In this document: positions 25,380-35,170 of the stretch, piece after piece
How positions within the stretch are numbered: position 1 is the first letter of the stretch
Layout of the letters: each line of letters begins with the position of its first letter
Origin: Gottschalkiaceae bacterium SANA
GTDB taxonomy: Bacteria; Bacillota; Clostridia; Tissierellales; GPF-1
NCBI GenBank assembly: GCA_036323355.1
Contig: AP028876.1
Location: 1,426,001-1,490,000, forward strand
Reading direction: 5' to 3'
DNA: 64,000 bases
Translations under genes and position numbers: made by a program
The notes under the pieces: model-generated
Seen by the model: the letters and a program-made list of their open reading frames with translations, nothing else
What the model was told of the DNA's origin: nothing
The model's database searches: none

Positions 25380-26055
25380 TAATGTGTCAAAGATCTATAA
25401 AAATGAAGTGGGCGCATTGAAAAACTTGAGTTTAGAAGTGGGTCGCGGCGAATTCGTCTTTTTGGTAGGAGAGAGTGGTGCTGGAAAATCGACGATGATT
25501 AATCTTTTATTGAAAGAGTCGAATCCAACTAGTGGACGCATCTACTTTGACGGGTGCGAAATCACGCAGTTGAGCAATCGAAGAACCCCCTATCACAAAC
25601 GTCATATTGGCATTGTCTACCAAGATTTCAAGTTGTTGAACCACAAGACTGTCTATGAAAATGTGGCCTTTGGCATGGAGGTTGTGGGAGCCAGTCGCAA
25701 GGAAATTCAACGGCAGGTGCCGGCGATTCTATCCTTGGTGAACCTGAGTCGAAAGTCTACCCGCTATCCCCATGAATTATCCGGGGGTGAACAGCAACGC
25801 GTTTCCATCGCTCGCGCCTTGGTCAATAATCCAAAATTGTTGATTGCCGATGAGCCAACGGGAAACCTTGATCCAACAACGTCCATTGAATTGATGGAGT
25901 ACTTTATTCATATCTGCAACAAGGGAACGACCATTATTATGTCAACCCATGACCATACCATCGTGGATCGTTATCGATTCCGTGTGGTTAGGTTGTCCGA
26001 AGGCGAATTGGTAAGCGATATTCGCAGAAGGGGGGAAGGCCATGAGGCGATCTAG
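25366..26055 (+). CDS. ftsE: Cell division ATP-binding protein FtsE
   Basis: A 229-residue ABC-type ATPase that partners FtsX to switch on peptidoglycan hydrolases. Walker A is GESGAGKST (about 36-44), the Q-loop VYQDFKLL, signature [15 protein letters not shown], Walker [22 protein letters not shown] upstream serves the ATG at 25366. A longer in-frame extension runs through the preceding gene and is rejected. It overlaps the regulator by 14 bases and ftsX by 14. Confidence 0.95.
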   Translation: MIRFDNVSKIYKNEVGALKNLSLEVGRGEFVFLVGESGAGKSTMINLLLKESNPTSGRIYFDGCEITQLSNRRTPYHKRHIGIVYQDFKLLNHKTVYENVAFGMEVVGASRKEIQRQVPAILSLVNLSRKSTRYPHELSGGEQQRVSIARALVNNPKLLIADEPTGNLDPTTSIELMEYFIHICNKGTTIIMSTHDHTIVDRYRFRVVRLSEGELVSDIRRRGEGHEAI

Positions 26056-26950
26056 TGGTTTTCGTCAAATTAAGGAAGGTTTTGTCAGTGCTTGGCGCCA
26101 TAAAGCCATGAGTGTTGCGTCGGTTGGTTCGGTTTCTGTTGCTTTATTGATTTTGGGTGTCGCCCTGTTAATTGTGTTGAATGTCAATGCAGTGGTAGAA
26201 AAAACGCGGGAAAATTTTGATCAAATTCAAATTTATTTAAGCGATGATTTGGGATATACGGATGTGGTCGCCATGGGAGAAACCATTGAGGCGTATCCAG
26301 AAGTGTTGTCCTTGCAGTTTATCAGTAAGGATGATGCTTTGGCAGAGATGAAAGCCAATTGGGGGGACCAGGCAGAGCTCTTGGAAAACCTGGATACCAA
26401 TCCCTTGCCCAATTCCTATATAATTCAATTGAACAGTATTTATTATGCCAAGAGCGCCTTGGTGCGTCTGTCCGGTTTGGGTGGAATCGAAAAAATTCGA
26501 AACTACAATCAGGACATGATCAATCGATTGATTGAAATGACAGATGGACTGCGCACCTTTAGTGTAGGGCTGATTTTGGCTCTGATTTTAGTTTCTGTCT
26601 TTATTATTTCCAACACCATTAAATTGGCTGTTGAAGGACGGAAGGATGAGATCTTTATTATGAAATCGGTTGGGGCAACCAATGGTTTTATCCGGGGTCC
26701 CTTCGTTGTGGAAGGAATCATCCTGGGTATTGTGGGTGCGGGAATTGCCTTTGGCGTTTTGCTTCTGGGATATATGAATATAGCAGAACTAATGGAACAA
26801 GCAGGAATTTCTTTTATCGTGTCCTATTTGATTCCTTTGGAAGGAATCTTACAGGATATCATTGTTTTATTTGGTACCTTGGGCATTGGAATTGGTGCCT
26901 TAGGAAGCTTGTCTGCTGTGAAAAAACAACTGGGTCGCAAGAAAGCGTAG
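26042..26950 (+). CDS. ftsX: Cell division protein FtsX
   Basis: A 302-residue membrane protein with four transmembrane helices: about 23-48, 175-197, 222-248 and 270-292. An extracellular domain (about 49-170) lies between the first two and would contact the hydrolase. Its MacB/FtsX-like permease part has the DEIFIMKSVGATNGFIRGPF stretch typical of FtsX. It overlaps ftsE by 14 bases and is followed after 7 bases by the M23 hydrolase. Confidence 0.95.
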   Translation: MRRSSGFRQIKEGFVSAWRHKAMSVASVGSVSVALLILGVALLIVLNVNAVVEKTRENFDQIQIYLSDDLGYTDVVAMGETIEAYPEVLSLQFISKDDALAEMKANWGDQAELLENLDTNPLPNSYIIQLNSIYYAKSALVRLSGLGGIEKIRNYNQDMINRLIEMTDGLRTFSVGLILALILVSVFIISNTIKLAVEGRKDEIFIMKSVGATNGFIRGPFVVEGIILGIVGAGIAFGVLLLGYMNIAELMEQAGISFIVSYLIPLEGILQDIIVLFGTLGIGIGALGSLSAVKKQLGRKKA

Positions 26951-26957
26951 GTGTGCC

Positions 26958-28088
26958 ATGAAAAAATGGATAGCTTTTCTCTTGATTCTAACTTGTGTGT
27001 CCTCATTAGCATTTGCGAGCAATAATTATGATGATCAAATCAATGATTTGGAAGGCAAGAAAGATGACTTACATGATGAGTTAAACGATATTCGTGATCA
27101 GCAACAGGGTGTGAAGGAGGATATTTCTCAAAACTTGAATGAAATTCGTAGCTTGGATAGAAAGATTCAAGCGCGTCAAGGAGAAATAGATGAATTGGAA
27201 ACACGTATTCGCGGACTGATGACGCAGATCGAGTATAAAAAGACTGATTTATCTGAATCAGAATATGAATACGCCAGATATATGGAACTTTTTAACAAGC
27301 GTCTTCGCGCCATGTATATGAACAGCGATATGGATTATATGGAATTGATGCTAACAGCACAAAGCATCAGTGAATTGGCTGTGCGTTTGGACATGGTGTC
27401 CTATATTGCAGAAAATGATCAAAGACTTTTAGAGGATTTAAATAATACGAAAATCTTGATCCGTCATCAAAAGTACGAATTGGAATTGTCGGAACAGGAA
27501 ATGCGCACCAAGATGCAAACCGTGGTAGATGCAAAAAGTGAATTGCTTGTTGCTTCGACTGAAAAGAAGAGTATTTATGATACGCTTCAGGACCAATATG
27601 CAGAATTGAAAAAAGCGGTAGCTGAGATGGAAGCTCAAGAAAAAGCGGTTGGCGACGAGATCAAACGTCTGCAAATGGAGAGAGACTATGTTGGTGGCGA
27701 GTTGGCATGGCCATCACCAGGATACTACTATGTCACTTCTAAATTCGGGCAAAGATTCCATCCAGTTTTAAAGCGTTGGAAACTGCATACTGGAATTGAT
27801 TTGCGTGTGCCTTCCGGTAGCAAAATTGTTGCTGCCAATGCGGGTGTTGTATTAATCGCAAAGTATAATGTAGCCTACGGCAATTATGTGGTGATTGATC
27901 ATGGGGGCGGAATTTCTACGCTCTATGCACATAATAAAAAATTATTGGTTTCAGCGGGGCAAACTGTAAAGCGGGGTCAGGTAATTTCTTATTCTGGCAG
28001 TACGGGATACTCAACGGGACCACATTTGCATTTTGAATATCGGATTAATGGCGAATACCAGAACCCATTGGATTATCTGAAAAAATAA
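26958..28088 (+). CDS. Coiled-coil M23 peptidase (EnvC/CwlO-like partner of FtsEX)
   Basis: A 376-residue exported protein with a signal peptide (about 1-21), two long coiled-coil segments (about 25-110 and 165-240) and a C-terminal LytM/M23 domain (about 260-376). The zinc ligands look intact: HTGIDLRVPSG and GPHLHFEYR. The coiled coil resembles EnvC, which FtsEX activates, but the M23 site here seems catalytically complete, so it may cut peptidoglycan itself. Position straight after ftsX supports this. Confidence 0.92.
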   Translation: MKKWIAFLLILTCVSSLAFASNNYDDQINDLEGKKDDLHDELNDIRDQQQGVKEDISQNLNEIRSLDRKIQARQGEIDELETRIRGLMTQIEYKKTDLSESEYEYARYMELFNKRLRAMYMNSDMDYMELMLTAQSISELAVRLDMVSYIAENDQRLLEDLNNTKILIRHQKYELELSEQEMRTKMQTVVDAKSELLVASTEKKSIYDTLQDQYAELKKAVAEMEAQEKAVGDEIKRLQMERDYVGGELAWPSPGYYYVTSKFGQRFHPVLKRWKLHTGIDLRVPSGSKIVAANAGVVLIAKYNVAYGNYVVIDHGGGISTLYAHNKKLLVSAGQTVKRGQVISYSGSTGYSTGPHLHFEYRINGEYQNPLDYLKK

Positions 28089-28103
28089 CGGCAGGGGGAT
28101 GAC

Positions 28104-29318
28104 ATGAGACGAATTGGAAAAATTGTAGGGGTTCTGTTCCTGATGGCGATCAGTGGATTGGCTTCCATTGGCTTTGTGTATCAGCAAGGTTTAGCAGTAG
28201 ATGGAAAGAAACTTGTGGATGAGACTGAATGGAATCTGGTTCAGGAAGAATTAGCGGCATTCTCCAAGCTGAAGTATATGGAGAATTTTGTTCATGAAGA
28301 ATTTTTATATGAAACGGATAACGAACGTCTGAAAGAATATGAGATCAAGGGTATGGTTGCAGGACTGGACGATCCTTATTCTCATTACTATACGCCGGAA
28401 GAGTTCCAGCAGTATGTTGAGGATCAAATTGGCAGTTTTTATGGGATTGGTGTCTATGTAGTGCCTGCTGACGACAACTTGATTACGGTAGTTTCACCCA
28501 TTGAAGGCACGCCTGGATACGAAGCGGGCATTCAACCCGGTGACAAAATCATTCGTGTTAATGGAACGGATTTTACCGGGGAAACCTTAAATGACGCGGT
28601 TAAAGAAATGCGTGGTGATCTAGGAACTGAAGTGACCATTACGATTCTTCGTATGGCAGAGGATGGTGGACGTGAGATCTTTGACTTAACCTTGGTTCGG
28701 GCGGAGATTAATGAGCAGACCGTTTCTTCCGAACTATTAGAAGAGGGAGTCGGGTATATTCGAATTTTTCAATTTATGGATCAAACTGCCTCTGATTTCA
28801 AGGACGCATATGCGGAGTTGAAGGTGGCGGGTGCCACATCAATTCTGATTGACCTTCGCTACAATCCAGGTGGATTGTTGGATTCGGCCGTTGAGATTGC
28901 GGACTTCCTTTTGGGTGAGCAGATGATCACCTATACCAAGACTAAAGCAGGTGAAGTTGAGGAATTCTACTCAGATATCCGTAAAGTTGATTTGCCTTTT
29001 GCTTTTCTTTCCAATGGCGGAAGCGCCAGCGCATCCGAGGTGCTGATGGGCGCTTGCCAGGATACGGGCAAGGCACTGGTAATTGGTGAGCAGAGTTTTG
29101 GCAAGGGGATTGTGCAAGAGATTGTTCCATTGAATGATGGATCTGGCATCACTTTAACCATAGCGGAATATTTCACACCAAATAATCGAAATATTCATGG
29201 TATCGGCATTGCACCAGATGTTGAAGTTGAGACGCCGGAAGACTTTGGACGCATTGATCCCAAGGAACGGGAAGGCGATCCACAGTTGACTGAAGCGATA
29301 CGTCAATTAAGTAAATAA
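28104..29318 (+). CDS. ctpA: Carboxy-terminal processing protease (S41)
   Basis: A 404-residue S41 protease with one N-terminal membrane anchor (about 7-27), a PDZ domain (about 100-185) and the tail-specific protease core. The catalytic serine is in GGSASASE (about 305-312) and the lysine in SFGKGIVQ (about 331-338). A CAGGGGG site precedes the ATG. The ftsE-ftsX-M23-ctp order is common in Clostridia; the protease may process the secreted hydrolase, which is inference. A terminator follows. Confidence 0.94.
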   Translation: MRRIGKIVGVLFLMAISGLASIGFVYQQGLAVDGKKLVDETEWNLVQEELAAFSKLKYMENFVHEEFLYETDNERLKEYEIKGMVAGLDDPYSHYYTPEEFQQYVEDQIGSFYGIGVYVVPADDNLITVVSPIEGTPGYEAGIQPGDKIIRVNGTDFTGETLNDAVKEMRGDLGTEVTITILRMAEDGGREIFDLTLVRAEINEQTVSSELLEEGVGYIRIFQFMDQTASDFKDAYAELKVAGATSILIDLRYNPGGLLDSAVEIADFLLGEQMITYTKTKAGEVEEFYSDIRKVDLPFAFLSNGGSASASEVLMGACQDTGKALVIGEQSFGKGIVQEIVPLNDGSGITLTIAEYFTPNNRNIHGIGIAPDVEVETPEDFGRIDPKEREGDPQLTEAIRQLSK

Positions 29319-29352
29319 AAAAACTGGATTGCCTTTGGCAATCCAGTTTTTT
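29316..29352. terminator. Bidirectional terminator between ctpA and symporter gene
   Basis: AAAAAACTGGATTGCC pairs with GGCAATCCAGTTTTTT over a three-base loop, giving T runs on both strands between convergent genes. Confidence 0.93.
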
Positions 29353-29356
29353 AGGT

Positions 29357-30613
29357 TTAAACGGTTTGTTTCATATCCGGTTTTGTGTCGCTATTGGGAT
29401 CGTCAACAGTCACTAATTGATCGACAATTAGGGCGCAAGTCGCGTCGCCTGTGACGTTGACTGCGGTTCGCATCATATCGAAGAGGCGGTCAACACCAAA
29501 TAGAATCGGCAAACCGACAACTGGAATATTGGCGGCCAATAAGACGGCAACAACCAATAAGGATGGTCCGGGGACACCGGCTTGTCCGATGGAACCAATG
29601 GTCGCGGTCAATATAATTGCAATAAACTCAGGGATTCCCAATTCGATACCGAACCATTGGGCAAAGAATGTGGCTGCCAAAGCATAGTAGATGGCATTTC
29701 CATCCATGTTGATGGTTGCGCCCAAAGGAATGACGAAAGAACTTGTTGTTTTTGATACCCCAAGATCTTTCTGGCAAGTTTCTTCATTCAGGGGAACCGT
29801 TGCCATGGATGATGCAGTGGAAAGCGCAAAAGCCTGCACCTTGCCGAATTTACCAAAGAATTCTCGTACTGGCGTCTTTGTAAATAGTTTAATCAACAGA
29901 CCATAGAAGCCAAAGGTGTGAATCAATAATGCGACCGTGTAAAGGATTAATAATTTGCTGACACTGAGCAATACACCCCATCCAAAGGTGCCGACTGCAT
30001 CTGCCATCAAAGCGAATACACCAATCGGTGCAATAATCATGACCTTAAGAATCACGTAGACAAGGGCATCTGTAATGCCGCCGATTATGTTTAGCAAAGG
30101 TTCTTTTTGCGAGTCCTTTAGCGAGTTGATGCCAAAGCCAAAGAATAGACTAAAGAATAGAATTTGTAAAATGTTTCCCTGCACCAGTGAATCGAAAGGA
30201 TTCGTTGGTACAATACCGATCAAGGTGTCCCAAAATCCGGGGACGGAACCGCGAGTCGCGTATTCATCGGAGAACATGGTTTGAAAACTATCCAATCCTT
30301 CTGCAACACCTGGTTCGAAAATTTGACCCAGGATTAAAGCGAAAATGACTGCGAAGGCCGTTGTTCCTAAGTAAAAGGCGAAGGTGGTCGCTCCTACTTT
30401 TCCAGCGGAACTTGAGTTTCCAATTGCTGCGGCGCCATTAATAATTGAGAAAAATACCAGAGGGATGACAACCATTTTGATGAGGCTGACAAATAGTACG
30501 CCGATTGGAGCGAGCATGCTTGCATCGTCTTGCATGACACCTCCAGCAATGATACCTGCAATCATGGCTAGAATGATCCAGGTGCCAAGACTGCCGAAAA
30601 AACTTTTCTTCAT
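29357..30613 (-). CDS. Dicarboxylate/amino acid:cation symporter (GltP/DctA family)
   Basis: A 418-residue membrane transporter of the DAACS family, expected to import glutamate, aspartate or C4-dicarboxylates with Na+ or H+. Eight helices plus re-entrant loops are expected; family marks are the serine-rich ALSTASSMATVPLNEE and NMDGNAIYYALAATFFAQ. The motif usually reads NMDGT; here threonine is asparagine. The start at 30613 (complement) has GGAAAGGAAC upstream; a longer N-terminal extension is rejected. The 30614-30816 stretch holds its AT-rich upstream region. Confidence 0.92.
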   Translation of the reverse strand: MKKSFFGSLGTWIILAMIAGIIAGGVMQDDASMLAPIGVLFVSLIKMVVIPLVFFSIINGAAAIGNSSSAGKVGATTFAFYLGTTAFAVIFALILGQIFEPGVAEGLDSFQTMFSDEYATRGSVPGFWDTLIGIVPTNPFDSLVQGNILQILFFSLFFGFGINSLKDSQKEPLLNIIGGITDALVYVILKVMIIAPIGVFALMADAVGTFGWGVLLSVSKLLILYTVALLIHTFGFYGLLIKLFTKTPVREFFGKFGKVQAFALSTASSMATVPLNEETCQKDLGVSKTTSSFVIPLGATINMDGNAIYYALAATFFAQWFGIELGIPEFIAIILTATIGSIGQAGVPGPSLLVVAVLLAANIPVVGLPILFGVDRLFDMMRTAVNVTGDATCALIVDQLVTVDDPNSDTKPDMKQTV

Positions 30614-30816
30614 CGAATATGTTCCTTTCCTAATATATTTATGTCTTTGAATAGAAGACACTATGCTAGTATATCAAAATACAAAAAGATGTAAAGAAAA
30701 TTTCACAAACATATGACAATATATAATAAGTTTGTGACAAAGATGAAACGAAAGGAGATTTTCTTGCAAGAAATTTCACGAATAAGGAAAAACTTTATTA
30801 TTGTTTGTATTGAAAA

Positions 30817-30857
30817 AAGAACCTTAAATCCCATTATTTGGGGATTCGAGGTTCTCT
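30817..30857 (-). terminator. Terminator for the minus-strand CPBP gene
   Basis: AGAACCT/AGGTTCT and ATCCC/GGGAT stack into one hairpin (30819-30855). On the minus strand it is followed by a T run. Confidence 0.85.
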
Positions 30858-30915
30858 TTTCACTTTCTGAATATTGATTACATTTGAAGTTTGATGGTGT
30901 TGGGCAGATCTGTTT

Positions 30916-31038
30916 CTAGTAGTCGATGCCCATAGAAATTTGTCCAAATAAGGCTGGTGGTTCCATTGAATTGTGGATATGCCTGCTGGTGTCTTCATCC
31001 CAAACGAATCCGATGTATGCCACATGCGGACAAAATTG
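30916..31038 (-). pseudogene. Possible gene remnant downstream of CPBP gene
   Basis: Between the CPBP stop and the terminator, one minus-strand frame without a start reads CPHVAYIGFVWDEDTSRHIH, then an SMEPPALFGQISMG stretch, before a stop. The composition looks protein-like and faintly recalls the C-terminal part of a cysteine peptidase-like domain. No complete gene is present. It could be decay of a second gene or a chance frame. Confidence 0.3.
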
Positions 31039-31057
31039 TTATACGTAGATTGTAACA

Positions 31058-31945
31058 CTAAATCGTATCGATGAGAGCGTGCAAGATAATACAGGGAGTA
31101 AGCGATTTCGTTGACAGATAGACCTTGCCGATCAAGTAGCCCAAGTATATTTGCATGCTTGTGGAACAAACCATGATTATGGTGATAGGAACCGGTCTTA
31201 AGATATGAACAAGCCCAAACACAATTGATTGCATGATGTTTGCCTTGTCTTGTCGTATACCAATTGAAAGTAAGCCACCCAATAAGAATCCTCGAAAAAT
31301 GACTTCTTCCACAAAACTTGGATAGTAAATTTGTTGAAGAAAGTTACGTGAAAAATAACTGACGGATAGTCCTTGCAAGGTATCGAAATCAAAAACTACA
31401 ACGTAGGATAGTTTTACAAGAACAAAAATGATGAAAACGGCAAGTAGATTTTTATAGGATAAGGACCAATTGAAATCTCTGAACCGAATTTTGAACAAAT
31501 ACCCGAATGAAACGGTCAGAATAATTGGGAATTGGAGCAATCGATATTCGTTAATTACATTTGCAGTTTCCCAAACACCAAAGGATAAATAGCTAATATG
31601 AATGCCAATGTAAGCAAGAAAAATAACAATGAACGCGGGTAGAAAGTCTGTTTTATGTTTAATCACGGTAGGCTTATTTATCCATAGATGTCTGGATGTA
31701 TGGATGGTGTAAAATGTAATAATTAATGGAATGATCATGTGAATTGCATTAAAGCACATGATGGTAAGCAAGCAGACAATTGAAAAAATGCCTTCGATCG
31801 GCGAAATTTGATTTCGTTTCAGCCATTGTAAAAATGAAATTTTTCCTTTTGTTGTGCCTATATAAATCACCCAAGGCAATAATGAAAAGGAAAAAAGAAT
31901 GATCGAAGAATAGGTAATTAGATGAATGATGACTTCATTGTACAT
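31058..31945 (-). CDS. CPBP family intramembrane metalloprotease
   Basis: A 295-residue multi-pass membrane protein with the three CPBP (Abi/Rce1) motifs near the C-terminus: EEVIFRGF (about 212-219), FGLVH (about 240-244) and HALID (about 289-293). In Firmicutes such proteins act in bacteriocin self-immunity or processing of prenylated or leader peptides. The gene is AT-richer than its neighbours and stands alone between terminators, suggesting acquisition. The protein ends two residues after motif 3, shorter than usual, and protein-like sequence follows in another frame, so the tail may be truncated. Confidence 0.85.
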   Translation of the reverse strand: MYNEVIIHLITYSSIILFSFSLLPWVIYIGTTKGKISFLQWLKRNQISPIEGIFSIVCLLTIMCFNAIHMIIPLIITFYTIHTSRHLWINKPTVIKHKTDFLPAFIVIFLAYIGIHISYLSFGVWETANVINEYRLLQFPIILTVSFGYLFKIRFRDFNWSLSYKNLLAVFIIFVLVKLSYVVVFDFDTLQGLSVSYFSRNFLQQIYYPSFVEEVIFRGFLLGGLLSIGIRQDKANIMQSIVFGLVHILRPVPITIIMVCSTSMQIYLGYLIGKVYLSTKSLTPCIILHALIDTI

Positions 31946-32037
31946 ATGTATAACTCCTTATCTATCAAGAGGTCATTAATATTGCAATTGTTTGTTTACT
32001 GTAGTTCACGCTTGGTGTTGAAAGTTTGTTTGTGCAT

Positions 32038-32074
32038 CAAAAAAAGCCATAGCCAAAAATAGTGGGAATGGCTC
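32038..32074 (-). terminator. Terminator after birA
   Basis: AGCCAT and ATGGCT (32045-32050 and 32068-32073) form the stem; on the minus strand it is followed by seven Ts. Confidence 0.75.
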
Positions 32075-32092
32075 CATGAAATTTATCTAGAT

Positions 32093-33061
32093 TTACACTT
32101 TTCGAATGCTGACTTCGCCGGAAGATAGGACTTGCATGCCAGAACTTGTTTCAACGACCAAACGGCCATCGGAATCAATTTGAATGGCGCGTGCAGGTTC
32201 TACAGAATCTCGGTTATGAATGTTGATTCTTTCCCCCAAAAGACTGGAGTGATCGCGACAGATATCCAAAACTGTTTCGAAGGAACCAGTCTTGATGACA
32301 TGCTTGTAGTAATGTGTGAGACGTTCAATCACATGAGCGGCCAGTTGTTGACGAGATAACTTTGCACCTGTTTCAATGCGTAGAGAACTTGCGATGGATT
32401 GCAATTCATCGGGGAAATTTTCTTGGGTGGTATTGACGTTGATTCCGATGCCGATTACCAGATAGTGGAGGGCGTGCATTTCACCGCTCATCTCCGTTAA
32501 TATTCCGCAAATCTTTCGGCCTTCATAGAGCAGGTCGTTGGGCCATTTGATGGAGAGTCCCGGCAATTCAGGTGAAAGCGCCTCCCAGACAGCCGCCGCA
32601 GCCAATTGCGTAAACATGGGAACCCGGTGGATGGGAAGATCAGGCTTGAGAATCATGCTAAGATAAATATTTTGATTGGCAGGAGAATGCCAGTTTCGGC
32701 CTCTACGCCCCCGTCCTTTGGTTTGCTCGTCTGCGATGACAATGGTTCCCTCTTCTGACTCTAGGGCAATGGACTTTGCGTAGTCATTGGTGGATGATAT
32801 ACTGTCAAAGTGAATCAAGGGTTGAATGGAATTCTCTGGCAGTAGATAAGGTGCCAAACAATCAGGTGAAAGACGGTCCGGCTGATGAATCAGGCGGTAT
32901 CCCTTCCTGGGGACTGCTTCAATTTCATATCCTTCTTCCCGCAATTGGTGAATCACTTTCCATATGGCAGCTCGACTAACGCCAAGCGTTTCGCTCATGG
33001 CTTGACCGGAGAGATAATCGGATTCAGTATCTTGCAAGTATTCGAGTATTTTTGATTTCAT
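32093..33061 (-). CDS. birA: Bifunctional biotin ligase/repressor BirA
   Basis: A 322-residue protein that joins biotin to carboxylase domains and, through an N-terminal winged helix (about 1-65), represses biotin genes. The helix-turn-helix is visible as MSETLGVSRAAIWKVIHQLREEG. The biotinyl-AMP loop reads GRGRRGRNW (about 116-124), followed by KWPNDLLYEGRKICGIL (about 171-187). The C-terminal SH3-like domain ends in SSGEVSIR. It is divergent from uvrB. No biotin gene is in the window. Confidence 0.95.
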   Translation of the reverse strand: MKSKILEYLQDTESDYLSGQAMSETLGVSRAAIWKVIHQLREEGYEIEAVPRKGYRLIHQPDRLSPDCLAPYLLPENSIQPLIHFDSISSTNDYAKSIALESEEGTIVIADEQTKGRGRRGRNWHSPANQNIYLSMILKPDLPIHRVPMFTQLAAAAVWEALSPELPGLSIKWPNDLLYEGRKICGILTEMSGEMHALHYLVIGIGINVNTTQENFPDELQSIASSLRIETGAKLSRQQLAAHVIERLTHYYKHVIKTGSFETVLDICRDHSSLLGERINIHNRDSVEPARAIQIDSDGRLVVETSSGMQVLSSGEVSIRKV

Positions 33062-33126
33062 CTCTTCGCCTCCTTGCGTTTATTATACCAGATCTCTGGG
33101 TATGAGGGTAAGCGTCAAAGCAAGTC

Positions 33127-33154
33127 TTGCATAGGGTAGGTTTTATGATATAAT
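33127..33154 (+). promoter_or_regulatory. uvrBA promoter
   Basis: TTGCAT at 33127-33132, a 16-base spacer and TATAAT at 33149-33154. Confidence 0.8.
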
Positions 33155-33156
33155 CA

Positions 33157-33168
33157 GAACAGACGTTC
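33157..33168 (+). promoter_or_regulatory. LexA (DinR) SOS box over the uvrBA start site
   Basis: GAACAGACGTTC fits the Gram-positive SOS box GAAC-N4-GTTC exactly. It lies two bases after the -10 box, where a bound repressor would block initiation. The gene behind it, uvrB, is a classical SOS target. Confidence 0.88.
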
Positions 33169-33190
33169 TTAAAAACAAGGAGGCGATCCC

Positions 33191-35170
33191 ATGTTTAAAT
33201 TACAATCGAATTATGTTCCAAGGGGAGATCAGCCAGCAGCGATCGAACGACTTACGGACGGGCTCTTAGAGGGAAAGAAGCATCAGACCCTTTTGGGCGT
33301 AACAGGGTCCGGCAAGACTTTTACCATGGCGAATATCATTCAAAATGTGCAACGGCCAACCCTGGTTATTGCACACAATAAAACCCTGGCAGCACAATTG
33401 ACGGCGGAGTTTAAGGAATTTTTTCCTGACAATGCAGTCGAATACTTCGTTAGCTACTACGATTATTATCAACCGGAGGCTTATGTTGTATCTTCGGATA
33501 CCTTTATAGAAAAAGACGCATCGATTAATGAAGAGATCGATAAATTGCGTCATTCGGCGACAGCTGCCCTCTTTGAGCGGCGTGATGTGATTATTGTCGC
33601 TTCGGTTTCCTGTATCTATGGATTGGGCAGTCCCATCGATTATGAAAATCTGGTGGTTTCTCTGCGTCCAGGCATGGTTCGTGACCGAGATGAAGTAATT
33701 AGAAAGTTAATTGATATTCAATTTGCTCGTAACGACATCAATTTTGTGCGTGGCACCTTCCGGGTGCGTGGCGATTCATTGGAAGTCTTTCCGGCAGATA
33801 GTTCGGAGAGGGCCATTCGCGTGGAATTTTTCGGGGATGAGATCGAACGGATTGTGGAAGTAGATGTATTAACGGGGGAGCTTTTGGGCGTGAGAAATCA
33901 TATTTCGATTTTCCCGGCTTCCCATTACGCCACCACACCCGAGAAGATTGAGAAGGCGATCGTCAACATTCAAGCAGAGTTGGAAGCGCGACTGGAAGTA
34001 TTGACTCGTGAGACAAAACTAGTGGAGGCGCAGCGATTGGAGCAGCGTACCCGCTATGATATTGAAATGATGAGGGAGATGGGCTATTGCAACGGGATCG
34101 AGAACTACTCCCGCCATATTAATGGCCTGGAGCCGGGGATGCGCCCCTACACCCTGATTGATTATTTTCCAGATGATTTTTTATTGATGATCGATGAGTC
34201 CCATGTGACCGTGTCGCAGGTGCGGGGGATGTATGCGGGAGACCGTTCCAGAAAAGAGAATCTGGTCAATTACGGATTTCGTCTGCCTTCCGCTTTGGAC
34301 AATCGCCCCTTGCAGTTCACGGAATTTGAGGGCATGATCAATCAAGTGGTCTATATGAGTGCAACACCGGGTCCCTATGAATTGAGTCATTCAGAACGAA
34401 TCGTTGAACAAGTGATTCGTCCAACCGGTCTTTTGGATCCGATTATTGAGGTTCGACCGACGGAAGGGCAGATCGACAATCTTCTGTCAGAGATTAAGAA
34501 GCGAGTTAAATTGAAGGAGCGCGTATTGATTACGACCCTTACAAAACGGATGTCAGAAGACCTGACGGATTACCTGAAGCAAATGGATATCAAGGTCAAC
34601 TACCTGCATTCCGATGTAAAGACCATCGATAGAATGAAGATTATTCGCGATTTGCGGATCGGTGTTCACGATGTTTTGGTGGGTATCAATCTTTTGAGGG
34701 AGGGCTTGGATCTTCCTGAGGTATCTTTGGTGGTAATATTGGATGCTGACAAGGAAGGTTTTCTGCGGTCGGAAACATCCATGGTGCAGACCATTGGCCG
34801 TGCCGCCCGCCATTTGAATGGCCGTGTCATTATGTATGCGGATCGCATAACGAATTCCATGCAGCGTGCTATTGATGAGACGGAGCGTCGCCGGGTTATT
34901 CAGGAATCTCATAACAAGGCCAATGGGATCAGTCCACAAACGATTCAAAAATCTGTTCGTGCCATTATTGAAGCAACCAAGGTAGCGGAAGATGGCGGTG
35001 CGTATAATTCCAGTGGCAACAGCTTCAGCGACAAGCGAATATTGGGTGAAATTGAAGCCTTGCGTCAAGCCATGTTGTCTGCCGCTGAGCGATTGGAATT
35101 TGAAGTTGCTGCGGAGATTCGCGATGAACTGAAAATTTTGGAAAAAGAATTGCAATCAAGGAGTAAGTGA
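33191..35170 (+). CDS. uvrB: Excinuclease ABC subunit B
   Basis: A 659-residue DNA damage-verifying helicase-like subunit. Walker A is GVTGSGKT (about 36-43), the beta-hairpin region carries [11 protein letters not shown] (about 92-102), helicase motifs DESH and [17 protein letters not shown] are present, and the C-terminal UVR domain that binds UvrC is at about 620-655. AAGGAGG precedes the ATG. It overlaps uvrA by one base (TGATG). Confidence 0.97.
   Translation: MFKLQSNYVPRGDQPAAIERLTDGLLEGKKHQTLLGVTGSGKTFTMANIIQNVQRPTLVIAHNKTLAAQLTAEFKEFFPDNAVEYFVSYYDYYQPEAYVVSSDTFIEKDASINEEIDKLRHSATAALFERRDVIIVASVSCIYGLGSPIDYENLVVSLRPGMVRDRDEVIRKLIDIQFARNDINFVRGTFRVRGDSLEVFPADSSERAIRVEFFGDEIERIVEVDVLTGELLGVRNHISIFPASHYATTPEKIEKAIVNIQAELEARLEVLTRETKLVEAQRLEQRTRYDIEMMREMGYCNGIENYSRHINGLEPGMRPYTLIDYFPDDFLLMIDESHVTVSQVRGMYAGDRSRKENLVNYGFRLPSALDNRPLQFTEFEGMINQVVYMSATPGPYELSHSERIVEQVIRPTGLLDPIIEVRPTEGQIDNLLSEIKKRVKLKERVLITTLTKRMSEDLTDYLKQMDIKVNYLHSDVKTIDRMKIIRDLRIGVHDVLVGINLLREGLDLPEVSLVVILDADKEGFLRSETSMVQTIGRAARHLNGRVIMYADRITNSMQRAIDETERRRVIQESHNKANGISPQTIQKSVRAIIEATKVAEDGGAYNSSGNSFSDKRILGEIEALRQAMLSAAERLEFEVAAEIRDELKILEKELQSRSK

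Noticed and set aside
30834-31169. 111-codon minus-strand frame overlapping the CPBP gene
   Set aside because: Its first half is an alternate phase of the CPBP C-terminal coding region; no ribosome site. The separate remnant in the other phase is listed instead.
34553-35155. Minus-strand frame of 200 codons inside uvrB
   Set aside because: Antisense shadow of uvrB with no start signal.
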